Part shown: positions 8,316 to 16,455 of the stretch, one piece after another
Layout of the letters: every line of letters begins with the position of its first letter
Numbering within the stretch: position 1 is the first letter of the stretch
NCBI RefSeq assembly: GCF_000520015.2
Contig: NZ_CP007044.2
Coordinates: 3,410,001 to 3,474,000 of the forward strand
DNA length: 64,000 nucleotides
Reading direction: 5' to 3'
Origin: Chania multitudinisentens RB-25
GTDB lineage: Bacteria; Pseudomonadota; Gammaproteobacteria; Enterobacterales; Enterobacteriaceae
The notes under the pieces: generated by a model
Seen by the model: only the letters and a program-made list of their open reading frames with translations
Told to the model about the DNA's origin: nothing
Databases searched by the model: none
Made by a program: the position numbers and the translations under genes

Positions 8316-10193
8316 ATGCGTACTGAATATTGCGGGCAGTTGAATTTGGCCCACATCGGGCAAGAAGTCACTTTATGCGGTTGGGTCAACCGCCGTCGCG
8401 ATCTGGGCGGCCTGATTTTTATTGATATGCGTGACCGGGAAGGCATTGTTCAGGTGTTTTTCGACCCGGATCAGAAAACAGCATTCGATAAAGCGTTCGA
8501 ACTGCGTAACGAATTCTGTATTCAGATCGTCGGTACCGTGCGTGCTCGCCCAGACCACCAGATTAATAAAGAGATGGCTACCGGCGAGATTGAAGTATTT
8601 GCCCATGGCCTGGAAATCATCAACCGCTCCGAGCCGTTGCCGCTGGATTCCAACCAGACCAACACCGAAGAAGCACGCTTGAAATACCGCTATCTGGATC
8701 TGCGCCGCCCGGAAATGGCCGATCGCCTGAAAACCCGCGCTAAAATTACCAGCTTCGTGCGCCGCTTTATGGATAACCACGGTTTTCTGGATATTGAAAC
8801 CCCGATGTTAACCAAAGCCACGCCAGAAGGTGCCCGCGACTATTTGGTGCCAAGCCGGGTGCATAAGGGCAAATTTTACGCGCTGCCGCAATCGCCACAG
8901 TTGTTCAAACAGCTGCTGATGATGTCCGGTTTTGATCGCTACTATCAGATAGTCAAATGCTTCCGTGACGAAGATCTGCGTGCCGATCGCCAGCCTGAAT
9001 TCACTCAGATCGACGTGGAAACCTCCTTTATGAGCGCCGAGCAGGTGCGCGAAGTGATGGAGCAACTGGTGCATGAACTGTGGTTGGAGGTGAAAGGGGT
9101 GGATCTGGGGAAATTCCCGATCATGACCTTTGCCGAAGCGATGCGCCGTTACGGCTCCGACAAACCCGATCTGCGCAACCCGCTGGAACTGGTGGACGTT
9201 GCCGATCTGGTGAAAGAGGTCGAATTCAAGGTGTTCTCGGGCCTGGCGAACGACGCCAAAGGCCGCGTGGCAGTGATTTGTGTGCCAGGTGGCGCGCAGT
9301 TGACCCGCAAGCAGATCGATGAATACGGCGCTTTCGTTAATATCTACGGTGCCAAAGGGTTGGCCTGGCTGAAGGTTAACGATCGGGCCGCTGGCATGGA
9401 AGGCGTACAAAGCCCGATTGCCAAATTCCTTAACGCAGAAGTCTTAGAAGCTGTTTTGGCACGTGCCAACGCGCAGACGGGCGATATTCTGTTCTTCGGC
9501 GCAGACAGCATCAAGATCGTGACCGATGCGATGGGCGCACTGCGCTTGAAACTTGGCCGCGATCTGGGCCTGACCAAGTTGGACAGTTGGGAGCCGCTGT
9601 GGGTTGTCGATTTCCCGATGTTTGAAGAAGATGGCGAAGGCGGCTTGGCTGCCATGCACCACCCGTTCACCGCACCGCGTGATATGAGCCCGGAAGCGTT
9701 GGCTAAAGAACCGGCGTCAGCGATTGCTAACGCCTACGATATGGTACTGAACGGTTACGAAGTGGGTGGCGGTTCGGTGCGTATTCACCGCAGTGAAATG
9801 CAGCAAACGGTGTTTGGTATCCTCGGTATCAACGAACATGAGCAGCGCGAGAAATTCGGCTTCCTGCTGGATGCGTTGAAGTACGGCACGCCGCCGCACG
9901 CGGGGTTGGCTTTTGGTTTAGACCGCCTGGTGATGCTGCTGACCGGTACGGAAAACATCCGTGACGTGATCGCTTTCCCGAAAACCACTGCGGCGGCTTG
10001 TTTAATGACCGATGCACCCAGCTTCGCCAACCCGGCATCTTTGCAGGAATTGGCCATTAGCGTGGTGAAGAAAGATTCTCCATCTTTTCCAAAAACACCA
10101 TGGGAGGTCGAATCGGCACCAGTGCCAAATCCCTCAAGGAAAGAGAAAAATAAATCTACAGATGCTGATCCGAGCGAATTAGAGAACGCATGA
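8316..10193 (+). CDS. aspS: Aspartyl-tRNA synthetase
   Basis: Class IIb aminoacyl-tRNA synthetase charging tRNA-Asp, cytoplasmic. An N-terminal OB-fold anticodon-binding domain (about 1-105) is followed by the catalytic core with motif 3 GLAFGLDRLVMLL and the bacterial insertion domain. The product is 625 aa, whereas E. coli AspRS is 590. The last 35 or so residues, after the usual ending VVKK, form a hydrophilic Pro/Ser/Lys/Glu-rich tail. AAAAGGATAGCGT precedes the ATG. The stop overlaps the nudB start (ATGATG at 10190), implying translational coupling. Confidence 0.96.
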   Translation: MRTEYCGQLNLAHIGQEVTLCGWVNRRRDLGGLIFIDMRDREGIVQVFFDPDQKTAFDKAFELRNEFCIQIVGTVRARPDHQINKEMATGEIEVFAHGLEIINRSEPLPLDSNQTNTEEARLKYRYLDLRRPEMADRLKTRAKITSFVRRFMDNHGFLDIETPMLTKATPEGARDYLVPSRVHKGKFYALPQSPQLFKQLLMMSGFDRYYQIVKCFRDEDLRADRQPEFTQIDVETSFMSAEQVREVMEQLVHELWLEVKGVDLGKFPIMTFAEAMRRYGSDKPDLRNPLELVDVADLVKEVEFKVFSGLANDAKGRVAVICVPGGAQLTRKQIDEYGAFVNIYGAKGLAWLKVNDRAAGMEGVQSPIAKFLNAEVLEAVLARANAQTGDILFFGADSIKIVTDAMGALRLKLGRDLGLTKLDSWEPLWVVDFPMFEEDGEGGLAAMHHPFTAPRDMSPEALAKEPASAIANAYDMVLNGYEVGGGSVRIHRSEMQQTVFGILGINEHEQREKFGFLLDALKYGTPPHAGLAFGLDRLVMLLTGTENIRDVIAFPKTTAAACLMTDAPSFANPASLQELAISVVKKDSPSFPKTPWEVESAPVPNPSRKEKNKSTDADPSELENA

Positions 10194-10639
10194 TGAATTA
10201 CAAGCGTCCCGAGTCGATTCTGGTGGTGATCTATGCGCAATCCAGTGGCCGGGTGCTGATGTTACAACGGCGTGATGATACGGATTTCTGGCAATCGGTT
10301 ACTGGTAGCCTGGAACAGGACGAATCGCCGCCGCATGCTGCACAGCGTGAAATCAAGGAAGAGATCGGCATTGATATCAACGCAGAAAACCTGCTGCTGT
10401 TCGATTGCCAACGCTGTGTGGAGTTTGAACTCTTCGTCCATTTGCGGCATCGCTATGCGCCAGGAACCACGCGTAACAAAGAGCACTGGTTCTGCCTGGA
10501 GTTGCCTGAAGAGCGCGATCCGGTTTTGACCGAACATCACGCCTACCAATGGCTTGAGGCGGCGGAAGCCGTCAAACTGACCAAATCGTGGAGCAATCAG
10601 CAAGCAATTGAAGAGTTTGTGAACCACTCTATATCCTAA
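10190..10639 (+). CDS. nudB: Dihydroneopterin triphosphate diphosphatase NudB
   Basis: 149-aa Nudix hydrolase. It removes pyrophosphate from dihydroneopterin triphosphate in folate synthesis. The Nudix box reads GSLEQDE...AAQREIKEEIGI at about residues 38-60. The start overlaps the aspS stop; a second ATG immediately follows at 10193. The final codons and stop (ATATCCTAA) are supplied by the end of a dispersed repeat that begins here, so the last residues differ from E. coli NudB. Confidence 0.94.
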   Translation: MMNYKRPESILVVIYAQSSGRVLMLQRRDDTDFWQSVTGSLEQDESPPHAAQREIKEEIGIDINAENLLLFDCQRCVEFELFVHLRHRYAPGTTRNKEHWFCLELPEERDPVLTEHHAYQWLEAAEAVKLTKSWSNQQAIEEFVNHSIS

Positions 10640-10695
10640 ATGATTCAGGTTGCGGGAAAACCAACCTACCTGCAACTTGAAGTATAACGGGTATA
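10632..10695. repeat. Dispersed palindromic repeat, copy 2
   Basis: Begins TATCCTAAATGATTCAGG and ends CTTGAAGTATAACGGGTATA, with complementary interior arms GTTGCGGG and CCTGCAAC. It starts inside the last codons of nudB and fills most of the nudB-yebC gap. Confidence 0.65.
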
Positions 10696-10723
10696 TCCAG
10701 TCGTTATTTTTGGAGATATTTGT

Positions 10724-11467
10724 ATGGCAGGTCATAGTAAATGGGCCAATACCAAACACCGTAAAGCAGCACAAGATGCCAAACGTGGTAAGATTTTCAC
10801 CAAAATCATCCGTGAGCTGGTCACCGCAGCCAAACTGGGTGGTGGCGATCCTGGGGCTAACCCGCGTCTGCGTGCGGCAATCGACAAAGCGCTGTCCAAC
10901 AACATGACGCGCGACACCTTGAACCGGGCGATTGCGCGCGGTGTGGGTGGGGATGATGATACCAATATGGAAACCATCATTTACGAAGGTTATGGCCCAG
11001 GTGGCACGGCGGTGATGATCGAATGCCTGAGTGATAACCGCAACCGTACCGTGGCCGAAGTGCGCCATGCTTTCACTAAATGCGGTGGCAATCTGGGAAC
11101 GGATGGTTCTGTTGCCTATCTGTTCACCAAAAAAGGCGTGATCACATTTGCACCTGGCCTGGATGAAGACAGCGTGATGGAAGCGGCGTTGGAAGCGGGC
11201 GCAGAAGATATTGTGACCTATGACGACGGCGCTATCGACGTTTACGCCGCCTGGGAAAACCTGGGTGAAGTGAAAGATGCCTTGAGCGCCGCCGGTTTTA
11301 CAGCAGAAGCGGCAGAGGTTGCCATGATCCCATCGACCAAGGCCGATATGGATGCAGAAACCGCGCCTAAACTGCTGCGCCTGATCGATATGCTGGAAGA
11401 TTGCGATGACGTGCAGGAGGTTTACCACAACGGTGAGATCTCCGACGAGATTGCAGAGACGCTGTAA
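10724..11467 (+). CDS. yebC: YebC/TACO1 family regulatory protein
   Basis: 247 aa, opening AGHSKWANTKHRK as in all YebC proteins. Members act as DNA-binding regulators or as translation factors that relieve ribosome stalling; the precise role here cannot be told from sequence. GGAGATA precedes the ATG. It stands before ruvC as in other enterobacteria. Confidence 0.95.
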   Translation: MAGHSKWANTKHRKAAQDAKRGKIFTKIIRELVTAAKLGGGDPGANPRLRAAIDKALSNNMTRDTLNRAIARGVGGDDDTNMETIIYEGYGPGGTAVMIECLSDNRNRTVAEVRHAFTKCGGNLGTDGSVAYLFTKKGVITFAPGLDEDSVMEAALEAGAEDIVTYDDGAIDVYAAWENLGEVKDALSAAGFTAEAAEVAMIPSTKADMDAETAPKLLRLIDMLEDCDDVQEVYHNGEISDEIAETL

Positions 11468-11480
11468 TGCAGGTGACTGA

Positions 11481-11504
11481 TGGCGCTGCCTGCTGGCAGC
11501 GCCA
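11481..11504. other. Perfect stem-loop between yebC and ruvC
   Basis: TGGCGCTGCC-TGCT-GGCAGCGCCA, a perfect 10-bp stem with 4-nt loop, followed by AGGCAAG rather than a T-run. It could be a processing or stability element, or a weak attenuator, between two genes of one transcript. Confidence 0.5.
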
Positions 11505-11534
11505 GGCAAGATTAAACGCAGGGTGGTGGTAGCA

Positions 11535-12056
11535 ATGGCGATCATACTGGGTATCGATCCCGGCTCGCGGGTTACCGGCTATGGCCTCGTTCGCCAGCAA
11601 GGCCGCCAATTGAGCTATGTTGCCAGTGGTTGTATCCGCACCGTGGTTGATGACATGCCAACGCGCTTAAAGCTGATTTATGCTGGCATCAGTGAAATCA
11701 TTACCCAATTCCGCCCAGATTTCTTCGCTATTGAACAGGTTTTTATGGCCAAGAATCCGGATTCCGCGCTTAAGTTGGGGCAGGCGCGCGGTGTGGCAAT
11801 TGTTGCTGCGGTGAATCAGAACCTGGAAGTGTTCGAGTATGCGGCGCGCCAGGTGAAGCAGACGGTGGTCGGCACCGGCGCAGCAGAAAAGGCACAGGTG
11901 CAGCATATGGTGCGTGCGCTGCTGAAACTGCCTGCCAATCCGCAGGCCGATGCTGCGGATGCGCTGGCGATTGCCATTACCCACTGCCATCTGAGCCAGA
12001 ATGTGCTGCGGGTGAGTGCAGGGCGTTTGGATCTGGCACGTGGTCGGTTGAAGTAA
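11535..12056 (+). CDS. ruvC: Holliday junction resolvase RuvC
   Basis: 173 aa, identical in length to E. coli RuvC. It cuts Holliday junctions symmetrically with RuvAB. The four acidic catalytic residues are visible (counting Met): Asp8 in GIDPG, Glu67 in AIEQVF, and Asp139 and Asp142 in ADAADALA. An upstream in-frame start at 11523 was rejected in favour of the family start MAIILG. Its stop codon directly abuts a dispersed repeat at 12057. Confidence 0.97.
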   Translation: MAIILGIDPGSRVTGYGLVRQQGRQLSYVASGCIRTVVDDMPTRLKLIYAGISEIITQFRPDFFAIEQVFMAKNPDSALKLGQARGVAIVAAVNQNLEVFEYAARQVKQTVVGTGAAEKAQVQHMVRALLKLPANPQADAADALAIAITHCHLSQNVLRVSAGRLDLARGRLK

Positions 12057-12108
12057 TATACCCGTCATTCAGTTGCCGCCTGCAAGCAACTCGAATTATT
12101 TTGGGTAG
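12057..12108. repeat. Dispersed palindromic repeat, copy 3
   Basis: Starts TATACCCGTCATTCAGTTGC and ends GCAACTCGAATTATTTTGGG, so its two GTTGC/GCAAC arms pair. It lies directly after the ruvC stop codon. On the minus strand it reads CCCAAAATAATTCGAGTTGC, the common core of the family. Confidence 0.7.
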
Positions 12109-12128
12109 AGTGTTAGATGTGAAGCTCG

Positions 12129-12148
12129 GGCTGGATATTCATCCAGCC
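12129..12148. promoter_or_regulatory. LexA (SOS) box of ruvAB
   Basis: GGCTGGATATTCATCCAGCC contains CTG-N10-CAG and closely matches the known E. coli ruvAB SOS box. A TATAAG at 12159-12164 is a candidate -10. The same 20 bp followed by TTTTTT could also fold as a terminator for ruvC, so it may serve both purposes. Confidence 0.85.
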
Positions 12149-12220
12149 TTTTTTATGGTATAAGCTTTAGCGCATGATATAGTGGCAAACCGCCATCAAC
12201 GGGTTCATTCAGGAGAGATA

Positions 12221-12835
12221 ATGATAGGTCGTCTCAGAGGCATCATTCTGGAGAAGCAGCCACCGCTGGTGCTCTTGGAAGCCAACGGCGTCGGTTATGA
12301 AGTGCATATGCCGATGACCTGCTTTTATGAACTGCCGGAATTGGGGCAACAGGCTATCGTGTTTACCCAATTTGTGGTGCGCGAAGACGCGCAATTGTTG
12401 TATGGGTTCAATGATAAACAAGAGCGTGCGCTGTTTCGGGAATTGATCAAAGTGAACGGTGTCGGGCCAAAACTGGCCTTGGCGATCCTCTCTGGAATGT
12501 CTGCGCAGCAGTTTGTCAGTGCGGTAGAACGTGAAGAAATCACTGCGTTGGTGAAGTTACCCGGCGTGGGCAAAAAAACCGCCGAACGATTGGTGGTTGA
12601 AATGAAAGACCGCTTTAAAGGGCTGAATGGCGATCTGTTCAACAGCAGCAGCGAAATCAGTCTGCCAGCTAACACGGTTAAAAGCGCAGAAATGGATGTT
12701 GAGGCCGAAGCTGCTTCTGCGCTGGTGGCGCTGGGGTATAAACCACAGGAAGCCAGCCGCATGATTAGCAAAGTCGCTAAACCCGGTGCTGATTGCGAAA
12801 CCTTGATCCGCGACGCGCTGCGTGCCGCATTATAA
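12221..12835 (+). CDS. ruvA: Holliday junction branch-migration protein RuvA
   Basis: 204 aa (E. coli 203). RuvA tetramers bind the junction and load RuvB. An N-terminal OB fold, two helix-hairpin-helix motifs (VNGVGPKLALAIL and LPGVGKKTAERLV) and a C-terminal RuvB-binding domain are visible. AGGAGA precedes the ATG at 12221; 13 upstream in-frame codons were rejected. It forms the SOS operon with ruvB, under the LexA box at 12129-12148. Confidence 0.97.
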   Translation: MIGRLRGIILEKQPPLVLLEANGVGYEVHMPMTCFYELPELGQQAIVFTQFVVREDAQLLYGFNDKQERALFRELIKVNGVGPKLALAILSGMSAQQFVSAVEREEITALVKLPGVGKKTAERLVVEMKDRFKGLNGDLFNSSSEISLPANTVKSAEMDVEAEAASALVALGYKPQEASRMISKVAKPGADCETLIRDALRAAL

Positions 12836-12853
12836 GGCTAAAAGGGGTAGAAC

Positions 12854-13861
12854 ATGATTGAAGCAGACCGCCTGATTTCCGCTGAACCGCTCAGTGAAGA
12901 GGAAGTCTTGGATCGCGCTATCCGCCCCAAGCTGCTGACGGAATATGTCGGCCAGCCGCACGTGCGCGAACAGATGGAAATCTTTATTCAGGCGGCAAAA
13001 CAGCGTGGCGATGCCTTGGATCATCTGCTGATTTTCGGCCCGCCAGGGCTGGGTAAAACCACATTGGCCAATATTGTTGCCAATGAAATGGGGGTTAACC
13101 TGCGCACCACCTCAGGCCCGGTGCTGGAAAAAGCCGGGGATCTGGCGGCGATGCTGACTAACCTTGAGCCGCATGATGTCTTATTTATTGATGAAATCCA
13201 CCGCCTTTCCCCGGTAGTCGAAGAAGTATTGTATCCGGCAATGGAAGATTACCAACTGGATATCATGATTGGCGAAGGCCCAGCCGCGCGTTCGATCAAG
13301 CTTGATTTACCCCCTTTTACGCTGGTTGGGGCAACCACCCGTGCGGGTTCGTTGACGTCACCCTTGCGCGATCGTTTTGGGATCGTACAGCGCCTGGAGT
13401 TTTATCAGGTTGCCGACCTGGAGCATATTGTGTCGCGCAGTGCCAACTGCCTTGGGCTGGATTTGTCTACGGATGGTTCGCATGAAATCGCCCGCCGTGC
13501 CCGTGGTACGCCGCGTATCGCTAACCGCCTGTTACGCCGGGTGCGCGATTTTGCCGAAGTGCGTGCCAACGGCGTCATTAACGGTGAGGTGGCGATGCAG
13601 GCGCTGGACATGCTAAACGTCGATGCCGAAGGCTTTGACTATATGGACCGCAAGTTGTTGCTGGCAATTATCGACAAGTTCAGCGGCGGCCCGGTAGGGT
13701 TGGATAACCTGGCAGCAGCGATCGGTGAAGAACGTGAAACAATCGAGGATGTGATAGAACCCTTCCTGATCCAGCAGGGTTTTATTCAACGCACGCCGCG
13801 TGGCCGAATGGCGACCAATCATGCCTATAAGCACTTTGGTATTGAGCGGAAAGAAGACTAA
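12854..13861 (+). CDS. ruvB: Holliday junction helicase RuvB
   Basis: 335-aa AAA+ motor driving branch migration. Walker A GPPGLGKTT is at 62-70, Walker B FIDEIH is at about 111-116, and the C-terminal winged-helix domain starts near 260. AGGGG lies before the ATG, 18 nt after ruvA. It converges with znuB. Confidence 0.97.
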   Translation: MIEADRLISAEPLSEEEVLDRAIRPKLLTEYVGQPHVREQMEIFIQAAKQRGDALDHLLIFGPPGLGKTTLANIVANEMGVNLRTTSGPVLEKAGDLAAMLTNLEPHDVLFIDEIHRLSPVVEEVLYPAMEDYQLDIMIGEGPAARSIKLDLPPFTLVGATTRAGSLTSPLRDRFGIVQRLEFYQVADLEHIVSRSANCLGLDLSTDGSHEIARRARGTPRIANRLLRRVRDFAEVRANGVINGEVAMQALDMLNVDAEGFDYMDRKLLLAIIDKFSGGPVGLDNLAAAIGEERETIEDVIEPFLIQQGFIQRTPRGRMATNHAYKHFGIERKED

Positions 13862-13880
13862 GGGCGCAACACGTGCGCCC
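13862..13880. terminator. Stem-loop between convergent ruvB and znuB
   Basis: GGGCGCA-ACACG-TGCGCCC, a perfect 7-bp stem in the 27-nt gap between the two genes. There is no T-run, so it may act weakly in both directions. Confidence 0.5.
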
Positions 13881-13888
13881 AACGATGA

Positions 13889-14674
13889 TTAGGCCTGCTG
13901 CTTTCTTGACAGGCTTAATACAAACAGCACGGCGGCACAGAGCACCACCGAAGGCCCGGCGGGGGTGTCGTAGAAGGCTGAAAACGTCAAACCACCGGTG
14001 ACCGCAATAATGCCCACCAGCACCGCGTAACCCGCCATCTGTTCTGGCGTGCGGGCAAAACGGCGTGCGGTAGCCGCCGGAATGATCAACAGCGAAGTAA
14101 TGATCAGCGCGCCGACAAACTTCATTGCCAGCCCTATGGTTAATGCTGTGACCAGCATCAGGATGGTACGCGCGCGCGCCAGATTAACACCGTCAACATG
14201 CGCCATTTCCGGGCTGATGGTCATCGACAGCAGATCGCGCCATTGCCACCATAGGATCCACAGCACGATAACCACGCCGATGCCAATCATCCAGATGTCA
14301 CTCATCGTCACCGACAGCAAATCCCCGAACAGATAAGCCATCAGATCGACACGCACGTTGGACATTAACGCGACTACGACCAAACCGAGCGACAGCGCAC
14401 TGTGCGCCATAATTCCGAGCAGGGTGTCAACCGAAAGCTGAGGACGACGCTCCAGCCAGACAAGTACCAGTGCTAACAGCAGCGTGACGGCAATAACCGT
14501 ATAAAACGGATTAATATCCAGCAACAGGCCGAAAGCGACGCCAAGCAGTGAGGCATGTGCCAAGGTATCACCGAAGTAAGACATTCTGCGCCAAACCACA
14601 AAAGATCCTAACGGGCCCGCAGCGGCAGCCAACAGCACCCCGGCCAGCCAGCCGGGCAATAGCAGTTCAATCAT
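13889..14674 (-). CDS. znuB: Zinc ABC transporter permease ZnuB
   Basis: 261-aa inner-membrane permease, full length, with multiple hydrophobic helices and the ABC-3 (metal permease) family pattern. It forms the high-affinity zinc importer with ZnuC and ZnuA. Its start overlaps the end of znuC by 4 nt (14671-14674). Control is expected through the Zur site upstream of znuC. Confidence 0.96.
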   Translation of the reverse strand: MIELLLPGWLAGVLLAAAAGPLGSFVVWRRMSYFGDTLAHASLLGVAFGLLLDINPFYTVIAVTLLLALVLVWLERRPQLSVDTLLGIMAHSALSLGLVVVALMSNVRVDLMAYLFGDLLSVTMSDIWMIGIGVVIVLWILWWQWRDLLSMTISPEMAHVDGVNLARARTILMLVTALTIGLAMKFVGALIITSLLIIPAATARRFARTPEQMAGYAVLVGIIAVTGGLTFSAFYDTPAGPSVVLCAAVLFVLSLSRKQQA

Positions 14675-15429
14675 GCCTCGCGGCTCCCGGTTTTTTTCAG
14701 CACAATTCTGCCTTGCAGGTCGTGGCGGTGATTATGGTGGTGGCGATAAATTGCCAGTTGTTCTGCACCACGGTTGCCAAACATGGCGATGAATTCAGGG
14801 TGCATTGACACGGCTTCAGGCGTGCCGGAACAGCAGATATGCTGGTTCAAGCAAAGGACTTCATCCGTTTTCGCCATGACCAGATGCAGATCGTGGGACA
14901 CCATCAGTACGGCGCAGCCTAATTCTTGACGCAATTGGTCGATCAGATTGTACAGCGCCAATTGGCCATTGACGTCAACCCCTTGGGTCGGTTCATCCAG
15001 TACCAAAAGCTGTGGTTCATTCAACAGCGCACGCGCCAGCAATACGCGTTGGTTCTCGCCACCGGAAAGTTTTTGCATCGGTTGCTCAAGCAGGTGTGCG
15101 GCATGAACACGTTTCAGCGCCGGTAGGATATCAGCCTTTTTCACGCCGGGTTTAAGACGCATAAAACGGCTGACGGTCAAAGGTAATGTGGCATCAAGGT
15201 GCAATTTTTGTGGCACATAGCCAATGCGCAGGTTCGATTGGCGCTCAATAGTCCCTTCAGTGGGATCTATCAGGCCGAGCACTACGCGCACCAAGGTGGA
15301 TTTACCCGCACCATTGGGGCCGAGCAACGTCAGAATACGCCCGGGTTGCAGCCTGAGTGAGATCTTCGTCAGAACTCGCCGGGTGTCGAAGGCGACAGAA
15401 ATATTTTTTAGCGTTACCAGTGTAGACAT
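14671..15429 (-). CDS. znuC: Zinc ABC transporter ATPase ZnuC
   Basis: 252-aa ATP-binding subunit of the zinc importer. Walker A GPNGAGKST, signature LSGGENQRVLLARAL and Walker B LLVLDEPT are all intact. The C-terminal part is His-rich (RHHHNHRHD), as in E. coli ZnuC. It is divergent from znuA and shares the Zur operator at 15457-15479. Confidence 0.96.
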   Translation of the reverse strand: MSTLVTLKNISVAFDTRRVLTKISLRLQPGRILTLLGPNGAGKSTLVRVVLGLIDPTEGTIERQSNLRIGYVPQKLHLDATLPLTVSRFMRLKPGVKKADILPALKRVHAAHLLEQPMQKLSGGENQRVLLARALLNEPQLLVLDEPTQGVDVNGQLALYNLIDQLRQELGCAVLMVSHDLHLVMAKTDEVLCLNQHICCSGTPEAVSMHPEFIAMFGNRGAEQLAIYRHHHNHRHDLQGRIVLKKTGSREA

Positions 15430-15456
15430 GTTGTGATTACATTTTGCAGAACTAAC

Positions 15457-15479
15457 CGGATGTTATAATATCACGCTTC
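15457..15479. promoter_or_regulatory. Zur operator in the znuA/znuC divergent promoter
   Basis: The core ATGTTATAATATCAC is identical to the core of the E. coli znuACB Zur site, and the right flank (GCTTC) differs by one base. It lies between the two divergent starts and overlaps a TATAAT. Zinc-loaded Zur should repress both directions. Confidence 0.88.
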
Positions 15480-15504
15480 CTGAACAAAAACGACGAGATT
15501 ACTG

Positions 15505-16434
15505 ATGATGGTACAGAAAAATAAATGGCTGCAACGTGCATTGTTTGTCAGCGCATTAATGATTGCTGGTCATGCTTCGGCGGCGGTGGTGACTTCGGTT
15601 CGCCCGCTGGGATTTATTGCATCAGCGATTGCTGACGGGGTGATGCCAACGGAGGTTTTACTGCCGGATGGCTCATCACCACATGATTTCGCGCTGCGAC
15701 CGTCAGATATTCAGCGTTTGCAGGCTGCCGAGCTGGTGCTATGGGTTGGCCCGGATATGGAAGCTTTTTTGGCTAAGCCGTTAAAGCAGGTCGCGGCTAA
15801 TAAGCAACTGGCAATCAGTGAACTGGCGAGTGTGCAGCCGTTATTGATGAAAGGCGACGATGATCATGATGATGGCCATGATCATGCGGCAGAAGGACAT
15901 GACCACGAACATCATCATGGTGAATACAATATGCACGTTTGGTTGTCACCAGAGGTGGCAAAAGTGACGGCTGTCGCGATTCATGACAGATTATTGGAAC
16001 TTATGCCGCAAAAGAAAGACAAACTAGACGCAAACCTGCGCCAGTTCGAGGATCAACTAGCGCAAACTGACAAAAATCTTGTTAAGATGCTAACGCCTGT
16101 GCGGAGTAAGGGATACTTTGTTTTTCATGATGCTTACGGCTACTTTGAAAAACACTTCGGCTTGAGCCCATTGGGCCATTTTACCGTCAACCCCGAAATT
16201 CAGCCTGGAGCACAGCGCTTACACCAAATTCGAACACAGTTGGTTGAGCAGAAAGCAGTATGTGTTTTTGCTGAGCCACAATTCAGGCCGGCCGTAATTA
16301 ATGCCGTTGCCAAGGGTACCACAGTGCGTTCTGGAACGCTGGACCCGCTGGGCATCGGCATCGCATTGGGGAAAGATAGCTACGGGAACTTCCTGACTGC
16401 GCTGTCTAACCAATACGTGAGCTGCCTGAAGTAA
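15505..16434 (+). CDS. znuA: Periplasmic zinc-binding protein ZnuA
   Basis: 309-aa cluster A-I solute-binding protein delivering zinc to ZnuBC. The Sec signal peptide ends ...GHASA near residue 26. A charged His/Asp/Glu-rich loop (about residues 117-138) sits between the first two ligand histidines, as in all ZnuA proteins. The ligand motif NMHVWLSPE follows. Two tandem ATGs (15505, 15508) are possible starts. Confidence 0.96.
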   Translation: MMVQKNKWLQRALFVSALMIAGHASAAVVTSVRPLGFIASAIADGVMPTEVLLPDGSSPHDFALRPSDIQRLQAAELVLWVGPDMEAFLAKPLKQVAANKQLAISELASVQPLLMKGDDDHDDGHDHAAEGHDHEHHHGEYNMHVWLSPEVAKVTAVAIHDRLLELMPQKKDKLDANLRQFEDQLAQTDKNLVKMLTPVRSKGYFVFHDAYGYFEKHFGLSPLGHFTVNPEIQPGAQRLHQIRTQLVEQKAVCVFAEPQFRPAVINAVAKGTTVRSGTLDPLGIGIALGKDSYGNFLTALSNQYVSCLK

Positions 16435-16455
16435 AAATCATGAGGATAATACTGA

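Noticed and set aside
12129..12154. Hairpin plus six T read at first as a simple ruvC terminator
   Set aside because: The 20 bp match the E. coli ruvAB SOS box and sit at the ruvAB promoter, so it is annotated as a LexA box; a secondary terminator role cannot be excluded.
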